Assembly (NCBI GenBank): GCA_016874115.1
Contig: VGVA01000005.1
Location: forward strand, 1 to 52,241
DNA from: Gammaproteobacteria bacterium
GTDB taxonomy: Bacteria; Pseudomonadota; Gammaproteobacteria; Methylococcales; Methylomonadaceae
DNA: 52,241 nucleotides
Direction of reading: 5' to 3'
A program made the translations under genes and the position numbers. The notes beneath the pieces are model-generated. The model saw only the letters and a list, made by a program, of their open reading frames with translations, searched no databases and was not told the origin of the DNA. This document shows positions 34,338-42,606 of the stretch, in pieces; position 1 is the stretch's first letter; each line of letters begins with the position of its first letter.

Positions 34338-35208
34338 AGAACTCGCACGATTAATTAACGGGCAAAATACCTCCGATGGCGCTGGGGTTAAGCTGAAACG
34401 CATCATTAATCCGCAAGATAAACTGCCTTTCGATCCGTTTATTCTGTTTGACGAATTCGGTTCGGATGAGCCGATGGATTACATTAAAGGCTTTCCCGAA
34501 CACCCGCACCGTGGCTTCGAGACGGTGACTTACATGCTGGAAGGCGCTATGTTGCACCGCGATCATCTGGGTAACGAAGGTCACTTACGTAAGGGCGATG
34601 TGCAATGGATGACGGCGGCGCACGGTATTCTTCATTCGGAAATGCCGGAACAGGAAGACGGTTTGCTGCACGGTTTTCAGTTATGGCTTAATTTGCCCGC
34701 CAAAGAAAAAATGAAGCCGCCGCATTACAAAGACATTGCCGCTTATAATATTCCTGTGGTGGATTTGGGCGGCGGCAGTTATCTTAAACTTATCGCCGGA
34801 CAATATCACGATGGCACAGGCGTCATTTCGGGCGCAGTCCAAGGCATAGCAACGCAACCTATTTTCATGGATGTCCATTTTCACGGCGCCCAGCACCTGC
34901 GTATACCCTCATCGTCGCAACACACTGCATTAGTCTATGTTTATAAAGGAGAAATTACGGTGGGTACAGAAGATGATGTCATTCAAGCAGGCCAGTTGGG
35001 ACAATTAGTTAATGGCGATAATTTATTTTTTGAAACCAAAGAATTAGCTGCCAGTTTTCTGGTTTTGGCGGCCTTGCCGCTTAATGAGCCTGTAGTTCAG
35101 GCCGGCCCTTTTGTTATGAATACGGTGGAAGAGATAGAACAGGCTTTTCGTGATTATCGTGACGGTACTTTAACGCTTCAACAGCCTGTTAATGACAATA
35201 ACCAATAA
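34327..35208 (+). CDS. Pirin-family bicupin protein
   Basis: Pirins are metal-binding bicupins; some bacterial members have quercetinase activity or modulate metabolic enzymes, so the role here is open. The 293-residue product has the N-terminal cupin metal site FPEHPHRGFETVTYMLEGAM, with HRDHLGNEGHLRKGDVQWMT and AAHGILHSEMP, placing the expected His and Glu ligands. A degenerate C-terminal cupin follows. The start codon lies inside the DoxX fragment. A nitroreductase follows after 15 bases, suggesting one redox-stress operon. Confidence 0.92.
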   Translation: MKNRELARLINGQNTSDGAGVKLKRIINPQDKLPFDPFILFDEFGSDEPMDYIKGFPEHPHRGFETVTYMLEGAMLHRDHLGNEGHLRKGDVQWMTAAHGILHSEMPEQEDGLLHGFQLWLNLPAKEKMKPPHYKDIAAYNIPVVDLGGGSYLKLIAGQYHDGTGVISGAVQGIATQPIFMDVHFHGAQHLRIPSSSQHTALVYVYKGEITVGTEDDVIQAGQLGQLVNGDNLFFETKELAASFLVLAALPLNEPVVQAGPFVMNTVEEIEQAFRDYRDGTLTLQQPVNDNNQ

Positions 35209-35223
35209 AGTAAAGGAAATAAA

Positions 35224-35832
35224 ATGCAGCAAAAACAGGCAATAACTTCTGTTCCCATTAATGAAATCATTAACAAACGCTGGAGTCCGCGCGCATTCGA
35301 CCCAGCGAAACCTGTAAGCCGCGAGGATTTATTGTCATTACTGGAAGCCGCGCGTTGGGCAGCGTCTTGTTTTAACGATCAGCCCTGGCGTTTTATCGTT
35401 TGCAACCGGGCAACGGACGAAGCGGCCTGGCAACGCGCCCTGTCTGTATTGGCGGAAAAAAATCAACGATGGGCGAAAAACGCAGGGGTATTACTATGCG
35501 CTGTTGTTATGAAAAACTTTAATCATAACGGCCAGCCGAATAGATGGGCGACCTACGATACCGGCGCCGCCAGCACCAGCCTGGCTTTGCAGGCAACGGC
35601 GTCGGGATTAATCGTACACCAAATGGGCGGCTTTGATGCCGAAAAGGCGAGGACGGCCTTTAATCTACCCGAAGATTGCCAACCTATAGCTATGATGGCG
35701 GTGGGTTATCAGGCCGAAGCCGATAATCTTGACGATGATTTTAAAACTGCGGAACTATCTGAACGTACCCGGGAGCCATTGGCCGAGCGGTTTTTTGCTG
35801 GTGCTTGGGGTGTGGGGTTTAATTCATTCTGA
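35224..35832 (+). CDS. Nitroreductase-family flavoprotein
   Basis: This is an FMN-dependent oxidoreductase of the nitroreductase superfamily, 202 residues. The FMN-binding N terminus is NKRWSPRAFDPAKPVSREDL, then LEAARWAASCFNDQPWRFIV. The central TGAASTSLALQATASGLIVH and the C-terminal MMAVGYQAEADNLDD are typical. The substrate cannot be told. An AAGGAAAT ribosome site precedes ATG 35224. It is the last gene of the pirin pair and is followed by a 300-base gap with a REPIN. Confidence 0.9.
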   Translation: MQQKQAITSVPINEIINKRWSPRAFDPAKPVSREDLLSLLEAARWAASCFNDQPWRFIVCNRATDEAAWQRALSVLAEKNQRWAKNAGVLLCAVVMKNFNHNGQPNRWATYDTGAASTSLALQATASGLIVHQMGGFDAEKARTAFNLPEDCQPIAMMAVGYQAEADNLDDDFKTAELSERTREPLAERFFAGAWGVGFNSF

Positions 35833-36135
35833 GTCGTGAAACAACTAAGCCACCGACAGCGCAGTAACTGCTCGTCCTTATTGATTCGGCCTTTACATGG
35901 TTGAACCGTTCGTGCTGAGTTTTTCGACGTTGCTCAGTAGAGCCTTGTCGAAGCACAGACCGCCTTCGACAGGCTCAAGACGAACGAAAATTTTAAGTTT
36001 CACAAGTCCGGAGCAATCATCGGTTAACTCTGTTAATTAATATTCGACGAACAAAACCTGCCTTATATTTCTTGTAATGATAGAATTTGCGCTTTTGTCA
36101 TTGCCGGATCTTTCATTAATACTTCAAATTCCCAA
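35833..36135. other. Gene-free gap holding a REPIN and the lnt leader
   Basis: No gene is supported in these 303 bases. The left two thirds carry the REP pair at 35906-35986. The right part (from about 36030) is AT-rich, with two ATTAAT copies, and probably holds the lnt promoter, although no clean -35/-10 pair was seen. Confidence 0.6.
35906..35986. repeat. REPIN-like pair of inverted REP units
   Basis: The left arm begins CCGTTCGTGCTGAG and the right arm is CTTCGACAGGCTCAAGACGA followed by ACG. The right arm's complement, CGTTCGTCTTGAGC plus CTGTCGAAG, matches the left type. A middle CTTGTCGAAGCAC may be a third partial unit. It is the same family as the glnE and waaF copies. Confidence 0.8.
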
Positions 36136-37719
36136 ATGATTAATACCTCAGCAGGCAAAACGGACTGGCTGTTGCCGGTGCTGTCCGGCTTTTTTATCGG
36201 CACCAGTTACATTCCTTTTCCGCCCTGGGCGTCTCTGTTCGGTTTTGTGCCGATCTGGCTGTTTTGGCAAAGGCAAACGCAATTAAAACCGGTGTTTTGG
36301 GGCGGGGTGTTGACTGCTTTTGTGTTCACCATGATCGGCTTTAACTGGGTCACCTACACCATTCACGAGTTCGGCCATCTAAACTGGTTTTTTTCTGTCA
36401 TCGGCATGATTGTGTATGCGCTGATCGGGCATCTGTTTGTTGCCGTAGCCGGTGTGCTGTGGTTTTTGGGACGGCAAAAATTTGCATGGCAGGAGCCGTT
36501 ATCGCTGTGGCTAATGGCATTAATAACAATCATGTGCGAAGCGAATTCGGTCACGGTGTTCGACTGGAATTTCGGTTATCCGTGGTATGGCGCAAATATT
36601 CCAGTGTACCATTGGGCGGAAGTCATCGGTTTTAGCGGCTTGAGCGCATTAACCTTATTGTGTAATCTTCCACTCTATCGCGCCTGGCAATGGCGAAAAG
36701 AACGCAAAGGTAAGTTGATTTTCGGCTCGGTATTAATCGCTTTTACGGCCTTGAATTTGGGAGGACTGGGGTTACAAGCGCGCTTGCCCAAGCCGGACGC
36801 CAGCTTGAATGCCTTAATTATTCAGGCCAGTATCGCCAATTCGGAAAAAATGGCTGCTGAATTGGGTGAAGGTTATTCCCATGAGATCATCCGCCGCATC
36901 ACGGCATTAACCGATAAAGCGCTGGCCGAACACAAAGGTAAAAAAATCGATTTTATCATGTGGCCGGAAACCGCTTTCCCTGCTTTGCTGGGTGAGGAGT
37001 TCAAGGAGAAAGAAAATGCAATGTTGTTGTCTTTTTATCTGCATGAGCGGGACAGGGCATTAATAACCGGGGCCTTTGGCGTGGACATGGAATCCCGCTT
37101 GATTACTAACTCTCTGTTTTTACTAGATAACCAAGGCAAGTTGGCGGAGCCTCATTACAGTAAATCTATTTTGCTGGCGTTTGGCGAATACATTCCTTTT
37201 TCCGATACCTTTCCTATCATCAAGAAAATCTTGCCGCCCATCGGCCAATACGCCAAAGGGCCGGGACCGACCATGCTGTTCGAGTGGAACGGCTTTAAGA
37301 TGGGTCCGCAGATCTGCTATGAAAGCCTGTTTCCCAAATTTTCGCGGGATTTGGCCAACTTAGGGGCGCAATTCATAGTTAATGCGACGAACGATTCCTG
37401 GTACGGCACCTGGCAGGAGCCTTATCAGCATATGTACATGACGCTGGCGCGCGGCGTGGAGTTTCGCAGACCGGTTCTGCGCGCCACCAATACCGGTATT
37501 TCCACGGTTTCTTTGGCGTCAGGGCAAGTGCTGGAACAATCGCCGATGATGCAGCCCTGGTACGGATTGTACGAAGTGCCGTATACGACAGAACCCGGCT
37601 CGACGTTTTATCAACGCTGGTTTTATCTCGTCCCCGGCTTGCTGTGGAGCAGCCTTGTATTACTATTAATCATGGGTATTTACCAAAAACGTTGTATTAA
37701 CAGAAATGACGGAGATTAG
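36136..37719 (+). CDS. lnt: Apolipoprotein N-acyltransferase
   Basis: Lnt adds the third acyl chain to the N-terminal Cys of lipoproteins in the inner membrane. The 527-residue product has about six N-terminal hydrophobic helices and a periplasmic nitrilase-type domain. The Glu-Lys-Cys triad is seen as MWPETAFPAL, the lysine region before LAFGEYIPFSDTFPI, and MGPQICYESLFPKF with the nucleophile Cys. The C-terminal anchor helix precedes YQKRCINRN. It would act on lipoproteins such as the GspD encoded in this window. Confidence 0.96.
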   Translation: MINTSAGKTDWLLPVLSGFFIGTSYIPFPPWASLFGFVPIWLFWQRQTQLKPVFWGGVLTAFVFTMIGFNWVTYTIHEFGHLNWFFSVIGMIVYALIGHLFVAVAGVLWFLGRQKFAWQEPLSLWLMALITIMCEANSVTVFDWNFGYPWYGANIPVYHWAEVIGFSGLSALTLLCNLPLYRAWQWRKERKGKLIFGSVLIAFTALNLGGLGLQARLPKPDASLNALIIQASIANSEKMAAELGEGYSHEIIRRITALTDKALAEHKGKKIDFIMWPETAFPALLGEEFKEKENAMLLSFYLHERDRALITGAFGVDMESRLITNSLFLLDNQGKLAEPHYSKSILLAFGEYIPFSDTFPIIKKILPPIGQYAKGPGPTMLFEWNGFKMGPQICYESLFPKFSRDLANLGAQFIVNATNDSWYGTWQEPYQHMYMTLARGVEFRRPVLRATNTGISTVSLASGQVLEQSPMMQPWYGLYEVPYTTEPGSTFYQRWFYLVPGLLWSSLVLLLIMGIYQKRCINRNDGD

Positions 37720-37723
37720 GCTT

Positions 37724-38680
37724 ATGAAAATCGAAAGTAAAACGGAACAATTGTATAAGGCCATTTCCAATCCGTCGGGCGCGGTTGCATTGACGAATGA
37801 TTTATTTATCGTGGGGGATGACGAAGATAATCGATTGCGCATCTATGACCGCAACAAGCCGGAAAAACCGCTGCAAACGGTTAGTTTAAGCGAAATATTT
37901 AAAGGCATTATCGAGGAGGGCGAAGATCTGGAGATCGATCTTGAAAGCGCGGCGGAAACTGCCGGAACAGTGTTCTGGATCGGATCGCACTCCACCAGCA
38001 AGAATGCCGAATTCCGGCCTGCCCGGCATCGTTTATTCGCCGTCAACATCAAAACGAATGCAAAAAATAATGTAGCCGTTACTGCCGTCGGCGACATTTA
38101 CACGTCGTTAATTAATGATCTGCGTGATGATTCGAGATTCGATAGGTATCATTTCGGCAAAGCTGCAAAATTACAGGCCAAAGCCATTGGCGGTTTAAGT
38201 ATTGAAGGTCTGGCGTCTACTGCGGATAATGAATTAGTGATCGGTTTCCGCAATCCTTTGCATGGCGGTGACGTAAAAAAAGACAGGCTGAAAAAAGGCA
38301 AAGCTATCATCGTTATCTTAAAAAATCCGTTCGCCGTCATTCATGGCGTTAAGGCTGAGTTTGCAGATCCCATCGAATTGGATTTAGACGGCTTCGGCAT
38401 CCCGGAAATCACCCGGCGAACGAAGAATAAATATCTGATTGTCGCCGGGCCTTATCATGCCAATATTCCCGATGAAAACCATAAGCTGGAAGAAAGCAAG
38501 TTGTATCAATGGTCGATGAAATCGGGAAAGCTTGATGAGGTAAAAGGCCTTGATTTAGCTGGGTTAAATATTGAAGCCGCCATTTTTTATCCGGATGACG
38601 AAGACACCGTGCAGTTGTTGAGCGACGACGGCAAGATGATGGGCGCGACAGGCTTCAGAAGCCTGACTGTACAACTGTAA
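37724..38680 (+). CDS. DUF3616-domain protein
   Basis: The function is unknown. I choose ATG 37724 (MKIESKTEQLYKAISNPSGA) with GGAG about 9 bases upstream; an upstream ATG overlaps lnt. The 318-residue product looks like the DUF3616 beta-propeller-like family. It has FIVGDDEDNRLRIYDRNKPE, an acidic EGEDLEIDLESAAETAGTVF, VFWIGSHSTSKNAEFRPARH, and GGLSIEGLASTADNELVIGF near the middle. There is no signal peptide. It starts four bases after lnt, so co-transcription is likely. Confidence 0.75.
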   Translation: MKIESKTEQLYKAISNPSGAVALTNDLFIVGDDEDNRLRIYDRNKPEKPLQTVSLSEIFKGIIEEGEDLEIDLESAAETAGTVFWIGSHSTSKNAEFRPARHRLFAVNIKTNAKNNVAVTAVGDIYTSLINDLRDDSRFDRYHFGKAAKLQAKAIGGLSIEGLASTADNELVIGFRNPLHGGDVKKDRLKKGKAIIVILKNPFAVIHGVKAEFADPIELDLDGFGIPEITRRTKNKYLIVAGPYHANIPDENHKLEESKLYQWSMKSGKLDEVKGLDLAGLNIEAAIFYPDDEDTVQLLSDDGKMMGATGFRSLTVQL

Positions 38681-38681
38681 G

Positions 38682-38721
38682 CCTATTAATCAACGTGAGC
38701 GCAATGCAAATTATTAATAGG
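38682..38721. promoter_or_regulatory. Inverted repeat built on two ATTAAT words upstream of the transporter
   Basis: CCTATTAAT (38682-38690) and ATTAATAGG (38713-38721) form a 9-base inverted repeat with 22 bases between. It is 52 bases ahead of the transporter ATG. It could be an operator or simply two neighbouring copies of the abundant palindrome. Confidence 0.35.
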
Positions 38722-38773
38722 TATACTGCCAGCGTAATAGTTAAGCAACAACTGGTTAGGGAATACTGAAATT

Positions 38774-40045
38774 ATGTCGCAAGTTAGGCGCGTGATTGCA
38801 TCCACAATGGTAGGTAATGGCCTGGAGTGGTACGACTATGCATTATACGGAACGTTTACCGCATTGATCAGCAAGCATTTCTTTCCGGCAGGGGACGATG
38901 CTGTCGCCTTAATCGCAACCTTCGGTATTTTTGCCGCCGGTTTTTTAATGCGGCCGCTGGGCGCGATGTTTTTCGGTTATTTCGGTGACCGCTACGGGCG
39001 TAAAAATGCTCTAGCGTTGTCGATTTTATTAATGGCGTTTCCGACTGCTTGTATCGGATTGCTGCCGACTTACCTGGAAATCGGCATTTGGGCGCCCATC
39101 CTGTTGACAGTCATCCGTTTGGTGCAAGGCGTTGCCGTAGGCGGGGAATTCGGCGGATCGATTGTTTATTTGGTGGAACACGCGACCACAAGAAATAAAA
39201 ACCGGATGGGCAGCCTGTCCATGCTCAGTATGCTGGTGGGTTTGTTGTTTGGCGCGATGTTCGCCGCCGCTTTAGCCCAAGTCATGCCGCAGGCCGATTT
39301 TGACGAGTGGGGCTGGCGCATACCTTTTATTTTCGGCTTTTTTATTGGTATTATCGGTTTGTATATCCGTATTAAACTGGATGAAAGCCCGGTTTTTACC
39401 GAAGCCAAGGCCGCCGGCGACACTTCCGAAGCACCGGTTAAAGAAGCGTTACGGCAGAATTACGGGGAAATTTTCCTCGGCATCGGCTGTTATTTAGCCG
39501 TCACCATTCCGTTTTATATTCAAACGGTGTTTATGCCCAGCTTCATGGTTAAATTTTTAAATTTTTCCACGTCCGATTCGCTGCTGATTTTTGCTTTAAG
39601 TTTATTAATAATGATGCTGACAGCGCCTATTGCCGCCTGGCTCAGCGATAAAAAAGACCGTGAAGTTGTGTTGAAAGTGCTATTAATCCTGTATGTCGCT
39701 TTCGCCATTCCTTATATCTACTTGCTGGAGCTGAAATCATTCAGTTTTGTGCTGATTTCCCAATTGTTTTTTTCCGCGCTGTTAGGCGCGTATATCGCCC
39801 CCATTCCCACGCTGGTGGTCGAATTATTTCCCACTAAAACCCGCTACACCGGCATGGCGCTGGCGTGTAATCTGGCGGCGGCTATTTTCGGCGGCACCGC
39901 GCCGATCCTGGTAACGAAAATGATTACGCTGTCCGGTTCCAACGCGCCGATTTCTTATTACATCATGCTGGCGGCGTTTATCTCGTTCTTTTGTATTGCG
40001 TCGATCAGGAAGCGGAAGCACCAGGATTTATTGCATTTGGTGTGA
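38774..40045 (+). CDS. MFS transporter, metabolite:H+ symporter (ProP-like) family
   Basis: This is a 12-helix inner-membrane transporter of 423 residues. The family signature VGNGLEWYDYALYGTFTALI opens the protein. The loop motif GYFGDRYGRKNALALSILLM and IRLVQGVAVGGEFGGSIVYL place it in the MHS group with ProP, KgtP and ShiA. The substrate (an organic acid, betaine/proline or similar) cannot be deduced. An AGGGA site precedes the ATG. It appears to be a single-gene unit. Confidence 0.9.
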   Translation: MSQVRRVIASTMVGNGLEWYDYALYGTFTALISKHFFPAGDDAVALIATFGIFAAGFLMRPLGAMFFGYFGDRYGRKNALALSILLMAFPTACIGLLPTYLEIGIWAPILLTVIRLVQGVAVGGEFGGSIVYLVEHATTRNKNRMGSLSMLSMLVGLLFGAMFAAALAQVMPQADFDEWGWRIPFIFGFFIGIIGLYIRIKLDESPVFTEAKAAGDTSEAPVKEALRQNYGEIFLGIGCYLAVTIPFYIQTVFMPSFMVKFLNFSTSDSLLIFALSLLIMMLTAPIAAWLSDKKDREVVLKVLLILYVAFAIPYIYLLELKSFSFVLISQLFFSALLGAYIAPIPTLVVELFPTKTRYTGMALACNLAAAIFGGTAPILVTKMITLSGSNAPISYYIMLAAFISFFCIASIRKRKHQDLLHLV

Positions 40046-40174
40046 AAGCAGGAAGATCATGATTGATTTCTAAAGTAAGCTAAAATTCAACCTAATGTTG
40101 TCCGGTTTATGATGCGGCTTAGCAATTAATGCCGCGCTATTAATGTTTCATCACAATCTGCGGCGAGGTGCGGT

Positions 40175-40822
40175 ATGCGAAGCATTGGTTTTTTTCTGTT
40201 GGGAATGTTTGTTTTCGCGGTACTGTCAGCCATTAATAACAGGAGCGTTGCGGGCGTAATCTACAAATGCAAAAACCGGGAAGGGATTTTGGTTTACCAG
40301 AACTCGGCCTGCCGCGAAGATGCCGAAACCCTTACCAGTTGGGAGCATAAAGATAAACCCAAGCCTGCGCCGGTTGACGAAACGCAAGACGAAGAGGCGA
40401 AAAAACGCGCCTCAACGGTCTTAAAACTCAGCCAAAACGCCAGCGGACATTTCAGTACCAGCGGCAAAGTGGACGGACAAGCGCTGACTTTTGTGGTCGA
40501 TACCGGCGCCTCCGTGGTGGCGTTACCGCAGGAACTGGCGACTTCCGCCAACATCGCCTGCGATAAAACAGTTGACATGACAACCGCCAACGGCAATAGC
40601 GACGGTTGCGCAGCAAAGGTTAAAGAGCTTAGCTTCGGACCTTACCTGATTAAAGACGTTGATGTAGTGGTGATGCCCAATTTATCTCAGCCATTGCTGG
40701 GTATGAATGTGTTGCAAGCGTTCAATGTCGTCCAGGAGAAAGGCGAAATGAAGATTTCGATTATGCCGCAGCCTGACGCGACACCATCCAGCCAAAGCGA
40801 AGATCAAGCTGCTTCGCTCTAA
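40175..40822 (+). CDS. Exported retropepsin-like aspartic protease with N-terminal DUF4124-like region
   Basis: The 215-residue product has a signal-type hydrophobic start (about residues 5-20). A short cysteine-containing segment, GVIYKCKNREGILVYQNSAC, resembles DUF4124. A charged linker follows, then a clan AA retropepsin-like domain: DGQALTFVVDTGASVVALPQ with catalytic Asp-Thr-Gly, and PLLGMNVLQAFNVV. Single-domain members should act as dimers. They occur in many proteobacteria with unknown substrates. The gene stands alone; a terminator lies 167 bases downstream. Confidence 0.82.
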   Translation: MRSIGFFLLGMFVFAVLSAINNRSVAGVIYKCKNREGILVYQNSACREDAETLTSWEHKDKPKPAPVDETQDEEAKKRASTVLKLSQNASGHFSTSGKVDGQALTFVVDTGASVVALPQELATSANIACDKTVDMTTANGNSDGCAAKVKELSFGPYLIKDVDVVVMPNLSQPLLGMNVLQAFNVVQEKGEMKISIMPQPDATPSSQSEDQAASL

Positions 40823-40988
40823 CGCCAGCGACAGCCGGTGCTTAGCTATCGAGCTGCCGTATTCCCGTTATATGGGCTAGAAAACGGCTCATTAATTCCT
40901 TCCGAAGACTGCGTTCTAGTAGTTAGAAGGTAATAACGTATTATTCTGGATTTATTAGATAATAAACGTTAATTAAGCAAGTATGAAG

Positions 40989-41022
40989 AACGCCGGTTTC
41001 GATTGAAACCGGCGTTTTTTTT
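40989..41022. terminator. Strong terminator hairpin between the protease and the NlpE-like gene
   Basis: Arms AACGCCGGTTTC (40989-41000) and GAAACCGGCGTT (41005-41016) around GATT are followed by a T run on the plus strand. It also lies 22 bases past the nlpE-like stop on the minus strand, so it may serve both convergent genes. Confidence 0.88.
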
Positions 41023-41044
41023 GATTAATAAAACGATTGTTTTA

Positions 41045-41518
41045 TTAATGGCCGGAATGATTGCCGGAATCTTTAATAACGTCTTTTCTGTGCAAAATAT
41101 AGCCGTCGGCGCCGTCTTTTGTGATCCGCTTTCCTTCTTCATCCAGCTTAATCAGCAGATCGTCTTCAATTAAATATTTTTGCACGGTAGTCGAACCTTT
41201 GCGCGGCGTCAGCACCAAAGTGTTATCCACCACAGAATATTTTCCTTTTTCCACAAATTCACGTTCCGATTTGCCGGCGTAAAGAGAGGTGTACATATAA
41301 GTTTCGTTCTTGTTCAAAGCCAGTGTTGTCCTGATGCCCTTACAATCGTCGCAAGGATAGAAACCGAGGTATAATCCTGATAAATTCAGGTGTGCTGGCG
41401 ATTTTGGCGCTTCCTGGCCTTCCGCCTCTTCAGCTAAAACCGGTTTGTAAACCAAGTTAATGCTCATGATTAATATTAAAACGGCGATGGATGTTATAGT
41501 TTTTCTGAATGTTTTCAT
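41045..41518 (-). CDS. NlpE-like copper resistance/envelope protein
   Basis: The 157-residue exported product resembles the N-terminal domain of NlpE, the E. coli lipoprotein that signals adhesion, copper and lipoprotein-trafficking stress to Cpx. The CXXC motif lies in LYLGFYPCDDCKGIRTTLAL, with NETYMYTSLYAG and GKYSVVDNTLVL following. Unlike E. coli NlpE, the signal peptide ends in VLAEEAEGQE without a lipobox cysteine, so a soluble periplasmic form is predicted. The C terminus is His-rich (NHSGH). No cpx genes are nearby. Confidence 0.78.
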   Translation of the reverse strand: MKTFRKTITSIAVLILIMSINLVYKPVLAEEAEGQEAPKSPAHLNLSGLYLGFYPCDDCKGIRTTLALNKNETYMYTSLYAGKSEREFVEKGKYSVVDNTLVLTPRKGSTTVQKYLIEDDLLIKLDEEGKRITKDGADGYILHRKDVIKDSGNHSGH

Positions 41519-41614
41519 AATAGCGACTCAACTAAAAAGTGACGACAGGGTATTAATGAATAAATTTGGTCCGGCATTTGATTGTAACACTGTTGCCGCG
41601 GCTGCTGAAAACCA

Positions 41615-42475
41615 TTAATCGGGTGCTTTTTTGAGCCTGAACAAGGCGGAAATATCTTCATTGCCGTGGCCTTCGGCCATTAATGCAGCGTAATCGGCGA
41701 GGGTCATATCGCTGACCGGGATTTTTATGTGCGCTCGTTCCGCCATTTGCCGGCAGATGAGCAAATCCTTATGATGCAACGCCAACTTGAATCCGGGGTT
41801 AAAAACGCCGTTAATCATGGTAAGGCCGCGATTATCCAAAAACCAGTTACCGGCAGCGCCTGCCGAAATAACGGCGATGACCTTTTCCATGGGCAAACCT
41901 TGCGCCTGTCCGAATGCCAGGGCTTCGGTAACGGCCTGATTAATACCCGCGCAAATAATCTGGTTGACCGCTTTGGTTGCTTGTCCCGCGCCGACATCGC
42001 CCATGTGCGTAATGCGCGTTGCCATGCAGTCTAAAACCGGTTTGGCTTGAGCAAGCACGTCCGCATCGCCGCCAATCATCATCGATAAAGCGCCGGTGCG
42101 AGCGCCTTCAACGCCGCCGGAAACTGGCGCATCCAGAAAAAAAGCCTGCTTTTTGGCAAGAATCGCGGCAGCCGTACGTGCGGTATCGCTGCTGACGGTA
42201 GACATATCGACTACGATAGCACCGGTTTTTATGGAGCCTGCAATGGCGTTAATCACTTCAAGAACGTCCCGATCGGCGGAAACACAGATTAAGATTAAGT
42301 CCACAGCGGCGGCAAGGTCGGCTGGATCCGTATAAGCCGTTACGTTTAATTCTTCAGCTAATTCAATGGCTTTACTCGTTGTGCGGTTGTAGACGGCGCA
42401 TAAGTAGCCGGCGCCTGCAACGCGTCTAACCATGCCTAGTCCCATTGCGCCTAATCCAATGATGCCCGTTCTCAT
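41615..42475 (-). CDS. NAD(P)-dependent beta-hydroxyacid dehydrogenase (GarR/3-hydroxyisobutyrate type)
   Basis: The family includes tartronate semialdehyde reductase, 3-hydroxyisobutyrate dehydrogenase and GLYR succinic semialdehyde reductases; the exact substrate is undecided. In the 286-residue product the Rossmann motif GIIGLGAMGLGMVRRVAGAG opens the protein. The substrate loop DAPVSGGVEGARTGALSMMI and the catalytic lysine in GAGQATKAVNQIICAG are intact. It stands alone, divergent from recC. The TAA stop is within ATTAAT. Confidence 0.9.
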   Translation of the reverse strand: MRTGIIGLGAMGLGMVRRVAGAGYLCAVYNRTTSKAIELAEELNVTAYTDPADLAAAVDLILICVSADRDVLEVINAIAGSIKTGAIVVDMSTVSSDTARTAAAILAKKQAFFLDAPVSGGVEGARTGALSMMIGGDADVLAQAKPVLDCMATRITHMGDVGAGQATKAVNQIICAGINQAVTEALAFGQAQGLPMEKVIAVISAGAAGNWFLDNRGLTMINGVFNPGFKLALHHKDLLICRQMAERAHIKIPVSDMTLADYAALMAEGHGNEDISALFRLKKAPD

Positions 42476-42606
42476 GATCTCAATTTATCCTTTTTGCGCC
42501 TTGCCTGTTAATTATTAATAGCCCGCTTTCATTAATGATGAGTAAGATTTGCTTTCGCTTTTAACTAGCAGCGATAATTCGCCGATCAATACAGTTCAAA
42601 AAGCGC

